Assembly (NCBI RefSeq): GCF_024655635.1
Contig: NZ_JANLGI010000007.1
Location: 62,001 to 126,000 of the forward strand
From: Allobosea sp. 47.2.35
GTDB lineage: Bacteria > Pseudomonadota > Alphaproteobacteria > Rhizobiales > Beijerinckiaceae
Direction: 5' to 3'
Length of the DNA stretch: 64,000 nt
The translations under genes were made by a program, and so were the position numbers. This document shows positions 52,089 through 61,101 of this stretch, piece after piece. The notes under the pieces are model-generated. The model was not told the DNA's origin. It saw only the letters and a program-made list of their open reading frames with translations, and did no database searches. The stretch's first letter is position 1; each line of letters opens with the position of its first letter.

Positions 52089-53093
52089 ATGCGTTTGGGT
52101 TCTTTCGCGGCGGCGCTTGCCGGCGTTGCGCTTTCCAGTGTGGCCGCTCTGGCGCAGCCGCAGACGATCAAGCCCGCGATCGTCTATGACAAGGGCGGCA
52201 AGTTCGACAAATCCTTCAACGAGGGCGTCTTCATCGGCGCGGAGAAGTTCAAGAAGGAGACCAATGTCGACTTCCGCGATTTCGAACCGACCAACGACGC
52301 CCAGATCGAGCAGGCGCTCCGCCGCTTCGCCCGCGACGGCCATTCGCCGATCATCGCGGTCGGCTTCTCGCAGGCGACGGCGCTGCAGAAGGTCGCGGCC
52401 GAGTTCCCGAACCTGAAATTCACGATCATCGACATGGTCGTCGAACTGCCGAACGTGCAGTCGGTCGTCTTCAAGGAGCATGAGGGCTCCTATCTCGTCG
52501 GCCTGCTGGCGGCGATGGCCTCGAAATCCGGCAAGGTCGGCTTCGTCGGCGGCATGGATATCCCGCTCATCCGCAAGTTCGCCTGCGGCTATGTCCAGGG
52601 CGTCAAGGCCGGCAAGGCCGGCGCGGAGATCTTCCAGAACATGACCGGCTCGACGCCGGCCGCCTGGAACGACCCGGTCAAGGGCGGCGAGCTCGCGAAG
52701 TCCCAGATCGATCGCGGAGCGGACGTGGTCTATCACGCGGCGGGCGGCACCGGCATCGGCGTGCTGCGCGCCGTGGCGGATGCCGGCAAGCTCGGCATCG
52801 GCGTCGATTCCAACCAGAACGCCCTGCATCCCGGCAAGGTGCTCACCTCGATGCTCAAGCGCGTCGATGTCGCCGCCTATAATTCCTTCAAGGCGGCGCA
52901 GGACGGCTCCTGGAAGCCGGGCGTCTCCGTGCTCGGCCTGAAGGAAGAGGGCATCGACTGGGCGCTGGACGACGCCAACAAGGCCCTGATCACGCCGGAG
53001 ATGAAGGCCGCCGCCGACAAGGCCAAGGCCGATATCATCGCCGGCACGGTCAAGGTCCACGACTACATGTCCGACCAGAAATGCACGATGTGA
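52089..53093 (+). CDS. BMP family nucleoside-type ABC substrate-binding protein
   Basis: 334 aa with a Sec signal peptide (MRLGSFAAALAGVALSSVAA, cut after LAQ). The fold of the basic membrane protein (Med/PnrA) family is indicated by KPAIVYDKGGKFDKSFNEGVFIGAEKF, IAVGFSQATALQKVA, VVFKEHEGSYLVGLLAAMASKSGKVGF and GIGVDSNQNA. PnrA-type proteins bind nucleosides. ATG 52089; first gene of the import/catabolism operon. Confidence 0.92.
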   Translation: MRLGSFAAALAGVALSSVAALAQPQTIKPAIVYDKGGKFDKSFNEGVFIGAEKFKKETNVDFRDFEPTNDAQIEQALRRFARDGHSPIIAVGFSQATALQKVAAEFPNLKFTIIDMVVELPNVQSVVFKEHEGSYLVGLLAAMASKSGKVGFVGGMDIPLIRKFACGYVQGVKAGKAGAEIFQNMTGSTPAAWNDPVKGGELAKSQIDRGADVVYHAAGGTGIGVLRAVADAGKLGIGVDSNQNALHPGKVLTSMLKRVDVAAYNSFKAAQDGSWKPGVSVLGLKEEGIDWALDDANKALITPEMKAAADKAKADIIAGTVKVHDYMSDQKCTM

Positions 53094-53109
53094 GGCGCGG
53101 TCGGCTCCC

Positions 53110-54639
53110 TTGAGTTCCGCGCCCGCCATCGCGCTGATCGGCATCTCCAAGCGTTTCGGCCCGGTCGCCGCCAACAGGGACGTGTCCCTGTCGGTTGCGG
53201 CTGGCTCGATCCATGGCATCGTCGGCGAGAACGGCGCCGGCAAGTCGACGCTGATGTCGATCCTCTACGGCTTCTACGAGGCCGATGCCGGCGAGATCAG
53301 GATCGCCGGTGAGCCGCGCCGCATTCGCTCCTCGGCCGATGCGATCGCGGCCGGGATCGGCATGGTCCACCAGCATTTCATGCTGGTGGAGACGCTGAGC
53401 GTCGTCGAGAACGTCGTGCTCGGCGCCGAGGGCGGGGCTTTTCTGAAAGGCGGTGTCGGCAAGGCGCGGGCCGCCCTCGCGAAGCTTTCGCAGGACTACG
53501 GCCTTGCGATCGATCCCGACGCCATCGTCGGCGAGCTCTCCGTCGGCCTGCAGCAGCGCGTCGAGATACTCAAGGCGCTCTATCGCGGCGCCGAAATCCT
53601 GATTCTGGACGAACCCACGGCGGTGCTGACCCCGGCCGAGGCCGACCAGCTCTTCGCCTTGCTGCGGGCGCTGAAGGCGCAGGGCAAGACGGTGATCCTG
53701 ATCACCCACAAGCTGCGCGAGATCATGGACGTGACCGACCGCGTCTCGGTGATGCGCCGTGGCGAGATGGTCGCCCATGTCGCCACCGCGGAAACCTCGC
53801 CGCCGGCTTTGGCCGAGGCGATGGTCGGCCGGCGCGTGCTGCTGCGCGTCGAGAAACAGCCGCGCGCGCGTGGCGCGCCGGTGCTGGAGGCGGTCGGCCT
53901 GTCCTGCCGCGACGGGCGCGGCACCGAGACCTTGAAGGACGTCAATCTCACGCTCCATGCCGGTGAGATCGTCGGCATCGCCGGTGTCGCCGGCAATGGC
54001 CAGAGCGAATTGCTGGAGGTGCTGGCGGGCCTGATCCAGCCGAGCCGCGGCGTGATCAGGCTGGGCGGGCAGATATTGGCTGCCGCCGATCGCCATCCGG
54101 CGCGCATGCGCGATCTCGGCCTGATGCATATTCCCGAGGATCGCCACCGCAGCGGCCTCGTCACCGCCTTCTCCGCCGCCGAGAACGCCATTCTAGGCTA
54201 TCAGCACGATCCCGCCTTCGGTTCCGGCCCGTTGCTCTCGCCGGCCCGCATCGAGGCCCATGCCCGCGAGGCCTTCGCGGCCTACGATGTGCGCCCGCCC
54301 GATCCGGCGCTGAAGACGGCGAAATTCTCCGGCGGCAACCAGCAGAAGATCGTGCTCGCCCGCGAGATCGAGCGCGGCCCAAAAGTCCTGCTCGTCGGCC
54401 AGCCGACGCGCGGCGTCGATATCGGCGCGATCGAGTTCATCCATCGCCGGCTGGTGGCACTGCGTGATGCCGGCGTCGCGATCCTGCTCGTCTCGGTCGA
54501 GCTGGAGGAGGTGATGGCGCTCTCCGACCGGATCATTGCCATGTGCGGCGGCCGGATCACCGGCGAGCGGGCCGCGGAGAAGGCCGACGAACGCGATCTC
54601 GGCTTGTTGATGGCCGGCGTGACGGACGAGGCCGCATGA
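53110..54639 (+). CDS. Nucleoside ABC transporter ATPase, two domains
   Basis: 509 aa. First ATPase: Walker [15 protein letters not shown], signature degenerate (LSVGLQQRVEILKAL), Walker B ILILDEPTAVLTP. Second: a modified P-loop (GVAGNGQSELLEVL), signature SGGNQQKIVLAREIE. This is the arrangement of sugar/nucleoside importers such as YufO/BmpC. TTG start at 53110, 16 bases after the binding protein gene. Overlaps the permease gene by four bases. Confidence 0.94.
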   Translation: MSSAPAIALIGISKRFGPVAANRDVSLSVAAGSIHGIVGENGAGKSTLMSILYGFYEADAGEIRIAGEPRRIRSSADAIAAGIGMVHQHFMLVETLSVVENVVLGAEGGAFLKGGVGKARAALAKLSQDYGLAIDPDAIVGELSVGLQQRVEILKALYRGAEILILDEPTAVLTPAEADQLFALLRALKAQGKTVILITHKLREIMDVTDRVSVMRRGEMVAHVATAETSPPALAEAMVGRRVLLRVEKQPRARGAPVLEAVGLSCRDGRGTETLKDVNLTLHAGEIVGIAGVAGNGQSELLEVLAGLIQPSRGVIRLGGQILAAADRHPARMRDLGLMHIPEDRHRSGLVTAFSAAENAILGYQHDPAFGSGPLLSPARIEAHAREAFAAYDVRPPDPALKTAKFSGGNQQKIVLAREIERGPKVLLVGQPTRGVDIGAIEFIHRRLVALRDAGVAILLVSVELEEVMALSDRIIAMCGGRITGERAAEKADERDLGLLMAGVTDEAA

Positions 54640-55739
54640 GCGCCGCCCCTGTCGAACTGCCGCGCTGGGCCGATATCGCGCTGGTGCCGCTGGTTTCGGT
54701 CGCAGCAGCCCTGCTCGTCGCCGGGCTCGTCGTCATCGGCATCGGCGAGAATCCGCTCGAGGCGACGGCCCTGTTGCTGCGCGGTGCGCTCGGCAGTACC
54801 GAGGGCATCGGCTTCACGCTCTACTACGCCACGAATTTCATCTTCACCGGGCTTGCGGTCGCCGTCGCCTTCCATGCCGGCCTGTTCAATATCGGTGGCG
54901 AGGGGCAGGCGACGGTTGCCGGCATCGCCATGGCGATCGTCTGCCTTGCGCTGCCCACGCTGCCCGGCTTCCTCGCCGCGCCCTTCGCGATCCTGGGAGC
55001 GGCGGCGGGCGGCGCGCTCTGGGCCTTCATTCCCGGCTGGCTCCAGGCCAAGCGCGGCAGCCATGTCGTCATCACCACGATCATGCTGAACTTCGTCGCG
55101 GCGACGCTGATCGTCTATCTCTTGCGTGAGGTCATCGGCAAACCCGGCTCGATGCAGCCGGAGACCCCGGATTTCCCGGCCGGCGCCATCCTGACGCCGA
55201 TGCATCAATTGCTCGCGCCGCTCGGCCTGAAGCTGCCTTCGACCCCACTGAACAGCGCCTTCTTCCTCGCCCTGATGGCGCTCGTCGCCGTCTGGCTGCT
55301 GATCTGGCGCACGCGATTGGGCTACGCGATCCGCACCGTTGGCGCCAATCCGCGCGCCGCTGCCTATGCCGGCATATCGCCCGCCACTGTGACCATGATC
55401 GCGATGGCGATCTCGGGCGCGCTCGCCGGCGGGCTCGCGGTCAACGAGGCGCTCGGCGTCCAGCATCGGCTGGTGCTCGATTTCACCGCCGGCTACGGCT
55501 TCGTCGGCATCGCGGTCGCCCTGATGGGGCGTGGCCACCCGGTCGGCGTCGGCCTCGCCGCCCTGCTCTTCGGCGTGCTCTACCAGGGCGGCGCCGAACT
55601 CTCCTTCGACAAGCCCGCCATCACCCGCGACATGGTCGTGGTCATCGGCGGCGTGCTCGTGCTTTTCGCGGGGGCGCTCGACGGGCTGTTCCGGCGGCTT
55701 GTCGCGAGCGTCCTGCGAACCGGGCGGGGGGCGGCCTGA
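54636..55739 (+). CDS. Nucleoside ABC transporter permease 1
   Basis: 367 aa, about nine hydrophobic segments. BPD-transporter-2 family: FHAGLFNIGGEGQATVAGIAMAI and LGYAIRTVGANPRAAAYAGIS (the cytoplasmic coupling motif). The ATG at 54636 overlaps the ATPase stop (ATGA); the upstream frame is arginine-rich noise. Confidence 0.94.
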   Translation: MSAAPVELPRWADIALVPLVSVAAALLVAGLVVIGIGENPLEATALLLRGALGSTEGIGFTLYYATNFIFTGLAVAVAFHAGLFNIGGEGQATVAGIAMAIVCLALPTLPGFLAAPFAILGAAAGGALWAFIPGWLQAKRGSHVVITTIMLNFVAATLIVYLLREVIGKPGSMQPETPDFPAGAILTPMHQLLAPLGLKLPSTPLNSAFFLALMALVAVWLLIWRTRLGYAIRTVGANPRAAAYAGISPATVTMIAMAISGALAGGLAVNEALGVQHRLVLDFTAGYGFVGIAVALMGRGHPVGVGLAALLFGVLYQGGAELSFDKPAITRDMVVVIGGVLVLFAGALDGLFRRLVASVLRTGRGAA

Positions 55740-56713
55740 TGGACCTGCTCCAGCTCATCGCCGTCATCCTCGATTCGACGATCCGGCTGTCGATCCCGCT
55801 GATCTGCGCGGCGATGGCGGGCTTGTGGTCGGAGCGGGCCGGCGTCGTCGATATCGGCCTGGAGGGCAAGATGCTGATCGCCGCCTTCGCCTCGGCGGTC
55901 GCGGCCTTCGTCACCGGCTCGGCCTGGATCGGGCTCGGCGCCGGCATCCTCGCTGCCCTGGCGCTGGCGCTGGTTCATGGCTTCGCCGCCATCACCTGGC
56001 GCGGCAACCAGATCGTCTCCGGCGTCGCCATCAACATGCTGGCGGCTGGGCTCACCGTGATCCTCGGCAATGCCTGGTACGGGCAGGGCGGGCGCACGCC
56101 TTCGCTGGAGGGCGCCGCCCGCTTCGGCGAGATCAGCCTGCCCTTCGCCCGCTGGGCCCGCGAAAACGTGCCCGGGCTCGGCCTGATCTATGACGAGGTC
56201 GTCTCGGGCCACGGTGCGCCGGCCTATCTCGCCTTGCTCTGCGTCATCGTCACGGCCTTCGTCCTGAAGCGTACCCGCTTCGGCCTGCGCATTCGCGCCG
56301 TCGGCGAGAACCCCGCGGCGGTCGACACGGCCGGCATCTCGGTCGCCGGCCTGCGCTATGGCGCGGTTGCGATCTGCGGCGTGCTCTGCGGCATTGGCGG
56401 CACCTATCTCGCGGTGGCGCAATCGGCCGGCTTCCTCCCGCACATGACGGCGGGGCGCGGCTTCATTGCGCTCGCCGCCGTGATCTTCGCCAATTGGCGG
56501 CCCTGGCCGGCGCTGGGCGCCTGCCTGCTCTTCGGCCTGCTCGACGCGGTCGCGATCCGGCTTCAGGGTGTGACATTGCCCGGCATCGGCCTCGTGCCGG
56601 TGGAAGCGATCCAGGCCTTGCCCTATCTGATGACCATCGTCCTGCTCGCCGGCTTCATCGGCAAGGCGACGCCGCCCAAGGCCTCCGGCCTGCCCTATGT
56701 CAAGGAACGCTGA
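55739..56713 (+). CDS. Nucleoside ABC transporter permease 2
   Basis: 324 aa, about nine hydrophobic segments. WSERAGVVDIGLEGKMLIAAF and FGLRIRAVGENPAAVDTAGISV are the family signatures. It starts on the last base of the previous stop (TGATG), so the two permeases are made together. The two are paralogous. Confidence 0.94.
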   Translation: MDLLQLIAVILDSTIRLSIPLICAAMAGLWSERAGVVDIGLEGKMLIAAFASAVAAFVTGSAWIGLGAGILAALALALVHGFAAITWRGNQIVSGVAINMLAAGLTVILGNAWYGQGGRTPSLEGAARFGEISLPFARWARENVPGLGLIYDEVVSGHGAPAYLALLCVIVTAFVLKRTRFGLRIRAVGENPAAVDTAGISVAGLRYGAVAICGVLCGIGGTYLAVAQSAGFLPHMTAGRGFIALAAVIFANWRPWPALGACLLFGLLDAVAIRLQGVTLPGIGLVPVEAIQALPYLMTIVLLAGFIGKATPPKASGLPYVKER

Positions 56714-56714
56714 T

Positions 56715-57125
56715 TTGCCGGCCGAACCCGATTTCGAGGCCCTGTTCGCGGCTGCCGCCGCGATCCAGCCGCGCGCCTATGCGCCCTATTCGCGCTTCAA
56801 GGTCGGCGCCGCGCTGCTCGCCGATGACGGCGCCGTCCATGCCGGCTGCAATGTCGAGAACGCCGCCTATCCTGTCGGCTCCTGCGCCGAGGCCGGGGCG
56901 ATCGCGGCGATGATCGCGGCCGGCGGGAAGGCGATCCGCGCCGTGCTCGTCTTCGGCGAGGGCGCCGAGCTGGTCACGCCTTGCGGCGCCTGTCGCCAGC
57001 GCATCCGCGAATTCGCCACGCCGGAGACGCCGGTCGCGATCGCCGGGCCCGAGGGCATCCGCGCGCGCTTCACGCTGGAGGAGCTGTTGCCAGCCTCCTT
57101 CGGACCGGCCAATTTGCCGCGCTGA
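56715..57125 (+). CDS. cdd: Cytidine deaminase
   Basis: 136 aa, tetrameric-type enzyme deaminating cytidine and deoxycytidine. Zinc ligands and catalytic Glu: CAEAGAI and PCGACRQ; substrate motif YSRFKVGAALL and CNVENAAYP. A TTG at 56715 is preferred because AAGGA lies about 8 bases upstream; the in-frame ATG at 56697 would overlap the permease by 17 bases. Confidence 0.93.
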   Translation: MPAEPDFEALFAAAAAIQPRAYAPYSRFKVGAALLADDGAVHAGCNVENAAYPVGSCAEAGAIAAMIAAGGKAIRAVLVFGEGAELVTPCGACRQRIREFATPETPVAIAGPEGIRARFTLEELLPASFGPANLPR

Positions 57126-57161
57126 TGCGGGGCCGCTTCGGCGGCTGGGAGGGAGTGAGCG

Positions 57162-57971
57162 ATGGCGGCTGATCCGGCCTTCGACAAGGTGGCGTCGATC
57201 CTGGCGGAACGTGGCGTCGATGCCATCGATTGCGCGATCGTGCTCGGCACCGGCCTCGGCGCCGTCGCCGAGGATATCGAGAATGCCGTGCGCATTCCCT
57301 ATGCCGATCTGCCGGGTTTCCCGCGCGGCGAGGTTTCCGGCCACGCCCGCCAACTCTGCTATGGCACGCTGCATGGCCGCAAGGTACTGATCTACGAAGG
57401 CCGCGCCCATTATTACGAGGGCGGTGATTCCGCGGTGATGCGCGTGCCCCTCGGCGTGCTCACCGCCTTCGGCTCGCCGCCGCTGATCCTGACTAATGCT
57501 GCAGGCTCGCTCTCGCCGGAGATGCGTCCGGGCAGCCTTGCCCTCATCACCGACCATATCAACCTGAACGGCCCCAACCCGCTGATCGGCGACAAGGGCG
57601 ACGGGCGCTTCGTGCCCATGGTCGATGCCTATGACCCGCATCTGCGCGGCCGCTTCAAGCGCGCGGCCCAGCGGGCGGCGATCCCGCTCGGCGAGGGCGT
57701 CTACATGTGGTTCACCGGGCCGAGCTTCGAGACGCCGGCCGAGATCCGCATGGCGAAGGTTTTGGGCGCCGATCTCGTGGGCATGTCGACCGTGCCGGAA
57801 GTGATCCTGGCGCGTCGCCACGGCCTGCGCGTCGCCGGCCTGTCCATCGTCACCAATATGGGCGCAGGGCTCCATGGCGGCACGCCGCACCATACCGAGA
57901 CGCGCGATGTCGCGGGCCTCGCGGCGGGTGCGCTCAAGCGCCTGATGCGCGCCTTCCTGTCGGAGCTGTAA
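57162..57971 (+). CDS. Purine nucleoside phosphorylase (PNP-I, trimeric type)
   Basis: 269 aa. Phosphate loop GTGLGAVAEDI, GRAHYYEGG (the conserved GRxHxYEG), TNAAGSLSPEMRPGSL, MWFTGPSFETPAEIR and GMSTVPEVILARR identify the inosine/guanosine phosphorylase group. It splits purine (deoxy)nucleosides to base and ribose-1-phosphate. A GGGAGG site precedes ATG 57162. Three bases separate its stop from deoC. Confidence 0.93.
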   Translation: MAADPAFDKVASILAERGVDAIDCAIVLGTGLGAVAEDIENAVRIPYADLPGFPRGEVSGHARQLCYGTLHGRKVLIYEGRAHYYEGGDSAVMRVPLGVLTAFGSPPLILTNAAGSLSPEMRPGSLALITDHINLNGPNPLIGDKGDGRFVPMVDAYDPHLRGRFKRAAQRAAIPLGEGVYMWFTGPSFETPAEIRMAKVLGADLVGMSTVPEVILARRHGLRVAGLSIVTNMGAGLHGGTPHHTETRDVAGLAAGALKRLMRAFLSEL

Positions 57972-57974
57972 GCC

Positions 57975-58736
57975 ATGTCCGATGCCGATCTCGCCCGGCG
58001 CGCGCTCGCGCTGCTCGACCTCACCGATCTCGCCGACGATGCCACGGAAGCAGGCACGCGCGATCTCTGCCATCGCGCCGTCTCCGGCCCGGTGCCGGTC
58101 GCGGCGATCTGCCTGTGGCCGCGCTTCGTCGCGACGGCGCGGGCCGAGCTCGGCGATGGCCCCGTCCGCATCGCGACCGTCGTGAACTTTCCCGATGGCG
58201 ACACGCCGATCGCCCCGGCCATGCGCGAGACCGAAGAGGCTCTCGCCGCCGGCGCCGACGAGATCGACCTCGTGCTGCCCTGGCGGGCTGTTCTCGCGGG
58301 CCACACGACATCGGCTGCGGCCATGGTCCGCAACGTCAAGATGCTCTGCGGCGAGCGTCGCCTGAAGGTGATCCTGGAAACCGGCGAATATCCCAATCTC
58401 GACAAGGTCAGGACGACGGCCGAGCTTGCCATCGCGGCCGGCGCCGATTTCATCAAGACCTCGACCGGCAAGACCGCGAATTCTGCCAGCATTCCGGCCG
58501 CCCGCGTGATGCTCAGCGTCATCGCGGAGGCGGGTCGTTCCGTCGGATTGAAGCCGTCGGGTGGCATCCGGACATTGGCCGATGCCACGCGCTATCTCGA
58601 CCTTGCCGATGCGATCATGGGGGAAGACTGGGTTTCGCCGACAACCTTCCGCTTCGGCGCCAGCGGCCTTTATGGCGCGCTCGTCGCGGCTATTGATGGC
58701 GCCGCGCCCGATGCCGCGCCGCGTGGGAGCTATTGA
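57975..58736 (+). CDS. deoC: Deoxyribose-phosphate aldolase
   Basis: 253 aa TIM barrel splitting deoxyribose-5-phosphate to acetaldehyde and glyceraldehyde-3-phosphate. The Schiff-base lysine is in ADFIKTSTGK; EIDLVLPWRA and KVILETGEY hold the proton-relay residues; GLKPSGGIRT binds phosphate. Overlaps deoA by one base. Confidence 0.95.
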   Translation: MSDADLARRALALLDLTDLADDATEAGTRDLCHRAVSGPVPVAAICLWPRFVATARAELGDGPVRIATVVNFPDGDTPIAPAMRETEEALAAGADEIDLVLPWRAVLAGHTTSAAAMVRNVKMLCGERRLKVILETGEYPNLDKVRTTAELAIAAGADFIKTSTGKTANSASIPAARVMLSVIAEAGRSVGLKPSGGIRTLADATRYLDLADAIMGEDWVSPTTFRFGASGLYGALVAAIDGAAPDAAPRGSY

Positions 58737-60061
58737 TGCGCCTGACCCAGGAGATCATCGCCGCCAAGCGCGACGGTGCGGAATTGCCCGAAGCCGATAT
58801 CCGCCAGCTCATCGCCGGTTTGCCTGACGGCTCGGTCAGCGAGGGCCAGGCCGCTGCCTTCGCCATGGCGGTCTATTTCAACGGCATGAACGAGCGCGAG
58901 CGCGTGGCGCTGACGCTGGCCATGCGCGATTCCGGCACGGTGCTGCGCTGGGACGACCTGCCCGGCCCCGCCCTCGACAAGCATTCCACTGGTGGCGTCG
59001 GCGATACCGTGAGCTTGCCGCTGGCGGCGGCGGTCGCGGCCTGTGGCGGCCATGTCCCGATGATCTCCGGCCGTGGCCTCGGCCATACCGGCGGCACGCT
59101 CGACAAGCTCGATGCGGTGCCGGGTTATGTCACGCAGCCCGGCATCGATCTCTTCCGCAAGGTGGTGCGGGAGGCCGGCTGCGCCATCATCGGCCAGACC
59201 GCCGATCTCGCCCCCGCCGACAAGCGCCTCTATGCCATCCGCGACGTCACCGCGACGGTGGAATCGCTGCCCCTGATCACGGCCTCGATCCTGTCGAAGA
59301 AGCTCGCCGCCGGCCTGCACGGCCTCGCGATGGACGTGAAATTCGGCTCCGGCGCCTTCCTGCCGGATTACGGCAAGGCGCAGGCTTTGGCGCAGGCGCT
59401 GGTCGGCGTCGCCAATGGCGCGGGCATGCCGACGACCGCCCTGCTTACCGACATGAACGAGCCGCTCGCCTCCGCCGCCGGCAATGCGCTCGAGGTCGCC
59501 TATGCGCTCGACCATCTCACGGGCCGCCACCGCGAGCCGCGCTTCCACGAGGTCACGGTGGCGCTCGCCGCCGAGATGCTGCTGCTCGGCAAGCTCGCTC
59601 CGGATATCGAGACGGCCCGCGCGAAGATCGAGCAGGCTTTCGCCTCAGGCGCCGCGGCCGAGCGCTTCGCCCGCATGGTCGTGGCGCTCGGGGGCCCGGC
59701 CGATCTGCTGGAAGCGCCGCAGAAGCATCTCGCCGCAGCCCCGGTCGTGAAGCCGGTCTATCCCGAAACGGCCGGCCCGGTCGCTTCGGTCGACACCCGC
59801 GCCGTCGGACTTGCTGTCGTCGCGCTCGGCGGTGGCCGGGTACGCCCGCAGGACCCGATCGACCATGCCGTCGGCATCGTCGCGCTGGCCGGGATCGGCG
59901 ATGCGGTCGGGCGCGACCGGCCGCTCGGCATCGTTCATGCCCGCGATGAGGCCGGTTACCAAGCGGCAAGCGAGCGCTTGCGCAAGGCTTATCGGATCGG
60001 GGAGGGTGCGACGCGCGGCCCGCTGGTCGCCGAACGGATTACGGAGAGGGTGTCGGGATGA
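58736..60061 (+). CDS. deoA: Thymidine phosphorylase
   Basis: 441 aa. MRLTQEIIAAKRDGAELPEADI start, the signature DKHSTGGVGDTVSLPLAAAVAACGGHVPMISGRGLGHTGGTLDKL (given by position, about residues 80-125), and AMDVKFGSGAF are present. Phosphorolyses thymidine and deoxyuridine to 2-deoxyribose-1-phosphate. ATG 58736 shares one base with the deoC stop. Overlaps the ghrA-like gene by four bases. Confidence 0.95.
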   Translation: MRLTQEIIAAKRDGAELPEADIRQLIAGLPDGSVSEGQAAAFAMAVYFNGMNERERVALTLAMRDSGTVLRWDDLPGPALDKHSTGGVGDTVSLPLAAAVAACGGHVPMISGRGLGHTGGTLDKLDAVPGYVTQPGIDLFRKVVREAGCAIIGQTADLAPADKRLYAIRDVTATVESLPLITASILSKKLAAGLHGLAMDVKFGSGAFLPDYGKAQALAQALVGVANGAGMPTTALLTDMNEPLASAAGNALEVAYALDHLTGRHREPRFHEVTVALAAEMLLLGKLAPDIETARAKIEQAFASGAAAERFARMVVALGGPADLLEAPQKHLAAAPVVKPVYPETAGPVASVDTRAVGLAVVALGGGRVRPQDPIDHAVGIVALAGIGDAVGRDRPLGIVHARDEAGYQAASERLRKAYRIGEGATRGPLVAERITERVSG

Positions 60062-61002
60062 GTCTGCTTCTGGCCATGACGGGCTGGCATGTCGAGGATT
60101 GGCGCGCGCGCTTCCAGGCGCTGCTGCCGGATATGCCGATCGTCGTCCTCGGCGAGCCCTTCGACCGTCGCGCCGTCCACTATGTCGCGAGTTGGAAGCA
60201 CCCGCCCGGCAGCCTGACCGGCCTGCCCAATCTCGCCGCGATCTTCTCGCTGGGCGCGGGCGTCGATTTCCTCTTCGCCGATGACAAGCTGCCGGCGGCG
60301 CCGATCGCCCGCATCGTCGATCCCGACCTGACGACGCGGATGAGCGAATACATCGTCCTGCACTGCCTGAGTTACCTGCGCCAGCAGCGCCGCTACGATA
60401 GCCAGCAGCGCGAAAAGCTCTGGGATGACGACCGCAACCAGCCGGCCGCCCGCTCGGTCCGCGTCGGCATCATGGGGCTGGGCGAACTCGGCCAGGACGC
60501 CGCCCGCAAGCTAGCCGTGATGGGTTTCGACGTCGCGGGCTGGAGCCGCTCGCCCAAGACCATCGCGGGCTTGCAGACCTTCTCCGGCGAGGACGGGATG
60601 AAGGCCTTCCTTGCGCGCACCGATATCCTCGTCAGCCTGCTGCCGCTGACTCCGGATACACGCGGCATCATCAATGCCGGGATGCTCTCGGGCCTCGCGC
60701 AGGGCGGGCGGCTCGGCGGGCCGTTCCTGATCAATGCAGGTCGCGGCGGCCTGCAGGTCGCGGACGACATCCTCGCTGCGCTCGATGCCGGCACGCTCAA
60801 GGGCGCGACGCTCGACGTCTTCGAGGTTGAGCCGTTGCCGGCGGAGTCGCGGCTCTGGAGCCATCCGGGGGTGACGGTGACGCCGCATAACTCGGCGATG
60901 TCGGAGCCGGAGGCGATCGCGACCGCCGTCGCCACGCAGATCGGGCGGCTGGAAGCGGGCGAGCCATTGCTCAACGTGGTCGATCCGGCAAGAGGCTACT
61001 GA
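60058..61002 (+). CDS. D-2-hydroxyacid dehydrogenase, glyoxylate/hydroxypyruvate reductase A-like
   Basis: 314 aa. NAD(P)-binding VGIMGLGELGQDAARKLAVMGFDVAGWSRSPK, the catalytic Arg in INAGRGGLQVADD, and the His in VTPHNSAMSEP. The N-terminal part (SLGAGVDFL, SEYIVLHCLSYLRQQ) matches GhrA. The ATGA overlap with deoA shows it is part of the nucleoside operon, which is unexpected for GhrA and suggests it handles a related aldehyde or keto acid. Confidence 0.92.
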   Translation: MSLLLAMTGWHVEDWRARFQALLPDMPIVVLGEPFDRRAVHYVASWKHPPGSLTGLPNLAAIFSLGAGVDFLFADDKLPAAPIARIVDPDLTTRMSEYIVLHCLSYLRQQRRYDSQQREKLWDDDRNQPAARSVRVGIMGLGELGQDAARKLAVMGFDVAGWSRSPKTIAGLQTFSGEDGMKAFLARTDILVSLLPLTPDTRGIINAGMLSGLAQGGRLGGPFLINAGRGGLQVADDILAALDAGTLKGATLDVFEVEPLPAESRLWSHPGVTVTPHNSAMSEPEAIATAVATQIGRLEAGEPLLNVVDPARGY

Positions 61003-61062
61003 GCCTCGCCGGACGGCTGTCACGGAACGGTCGCGGCGCTGTCGTCGCGGCGCAATCCGGCC

Positions 61063-61084
61063 GGGCGAAGCGAAGGCTTCGCCC
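61063..61084 (+). terminator. Hairpin after nucleoside operon
   Basis: A perfect stem GGGCGAAG/CTTCGCCC with loop CGAAGG in the 99-base spacer before the phytase-like gene. No T-run follows, so termination is unproven; it could also structure the next gene's leader, 18 bases before its ATG. Confidence 0.35.
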
Positions 61085-61101
61085 TATTCCGGAGCCAATC
61101 C

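Noticed and set aside
51126-53243. 705-residue frame extending the MoeB-like gene upstream
   Set aside because: The extension lies antisense to the BMP binding protein gene; the enzyme begins at 51917.
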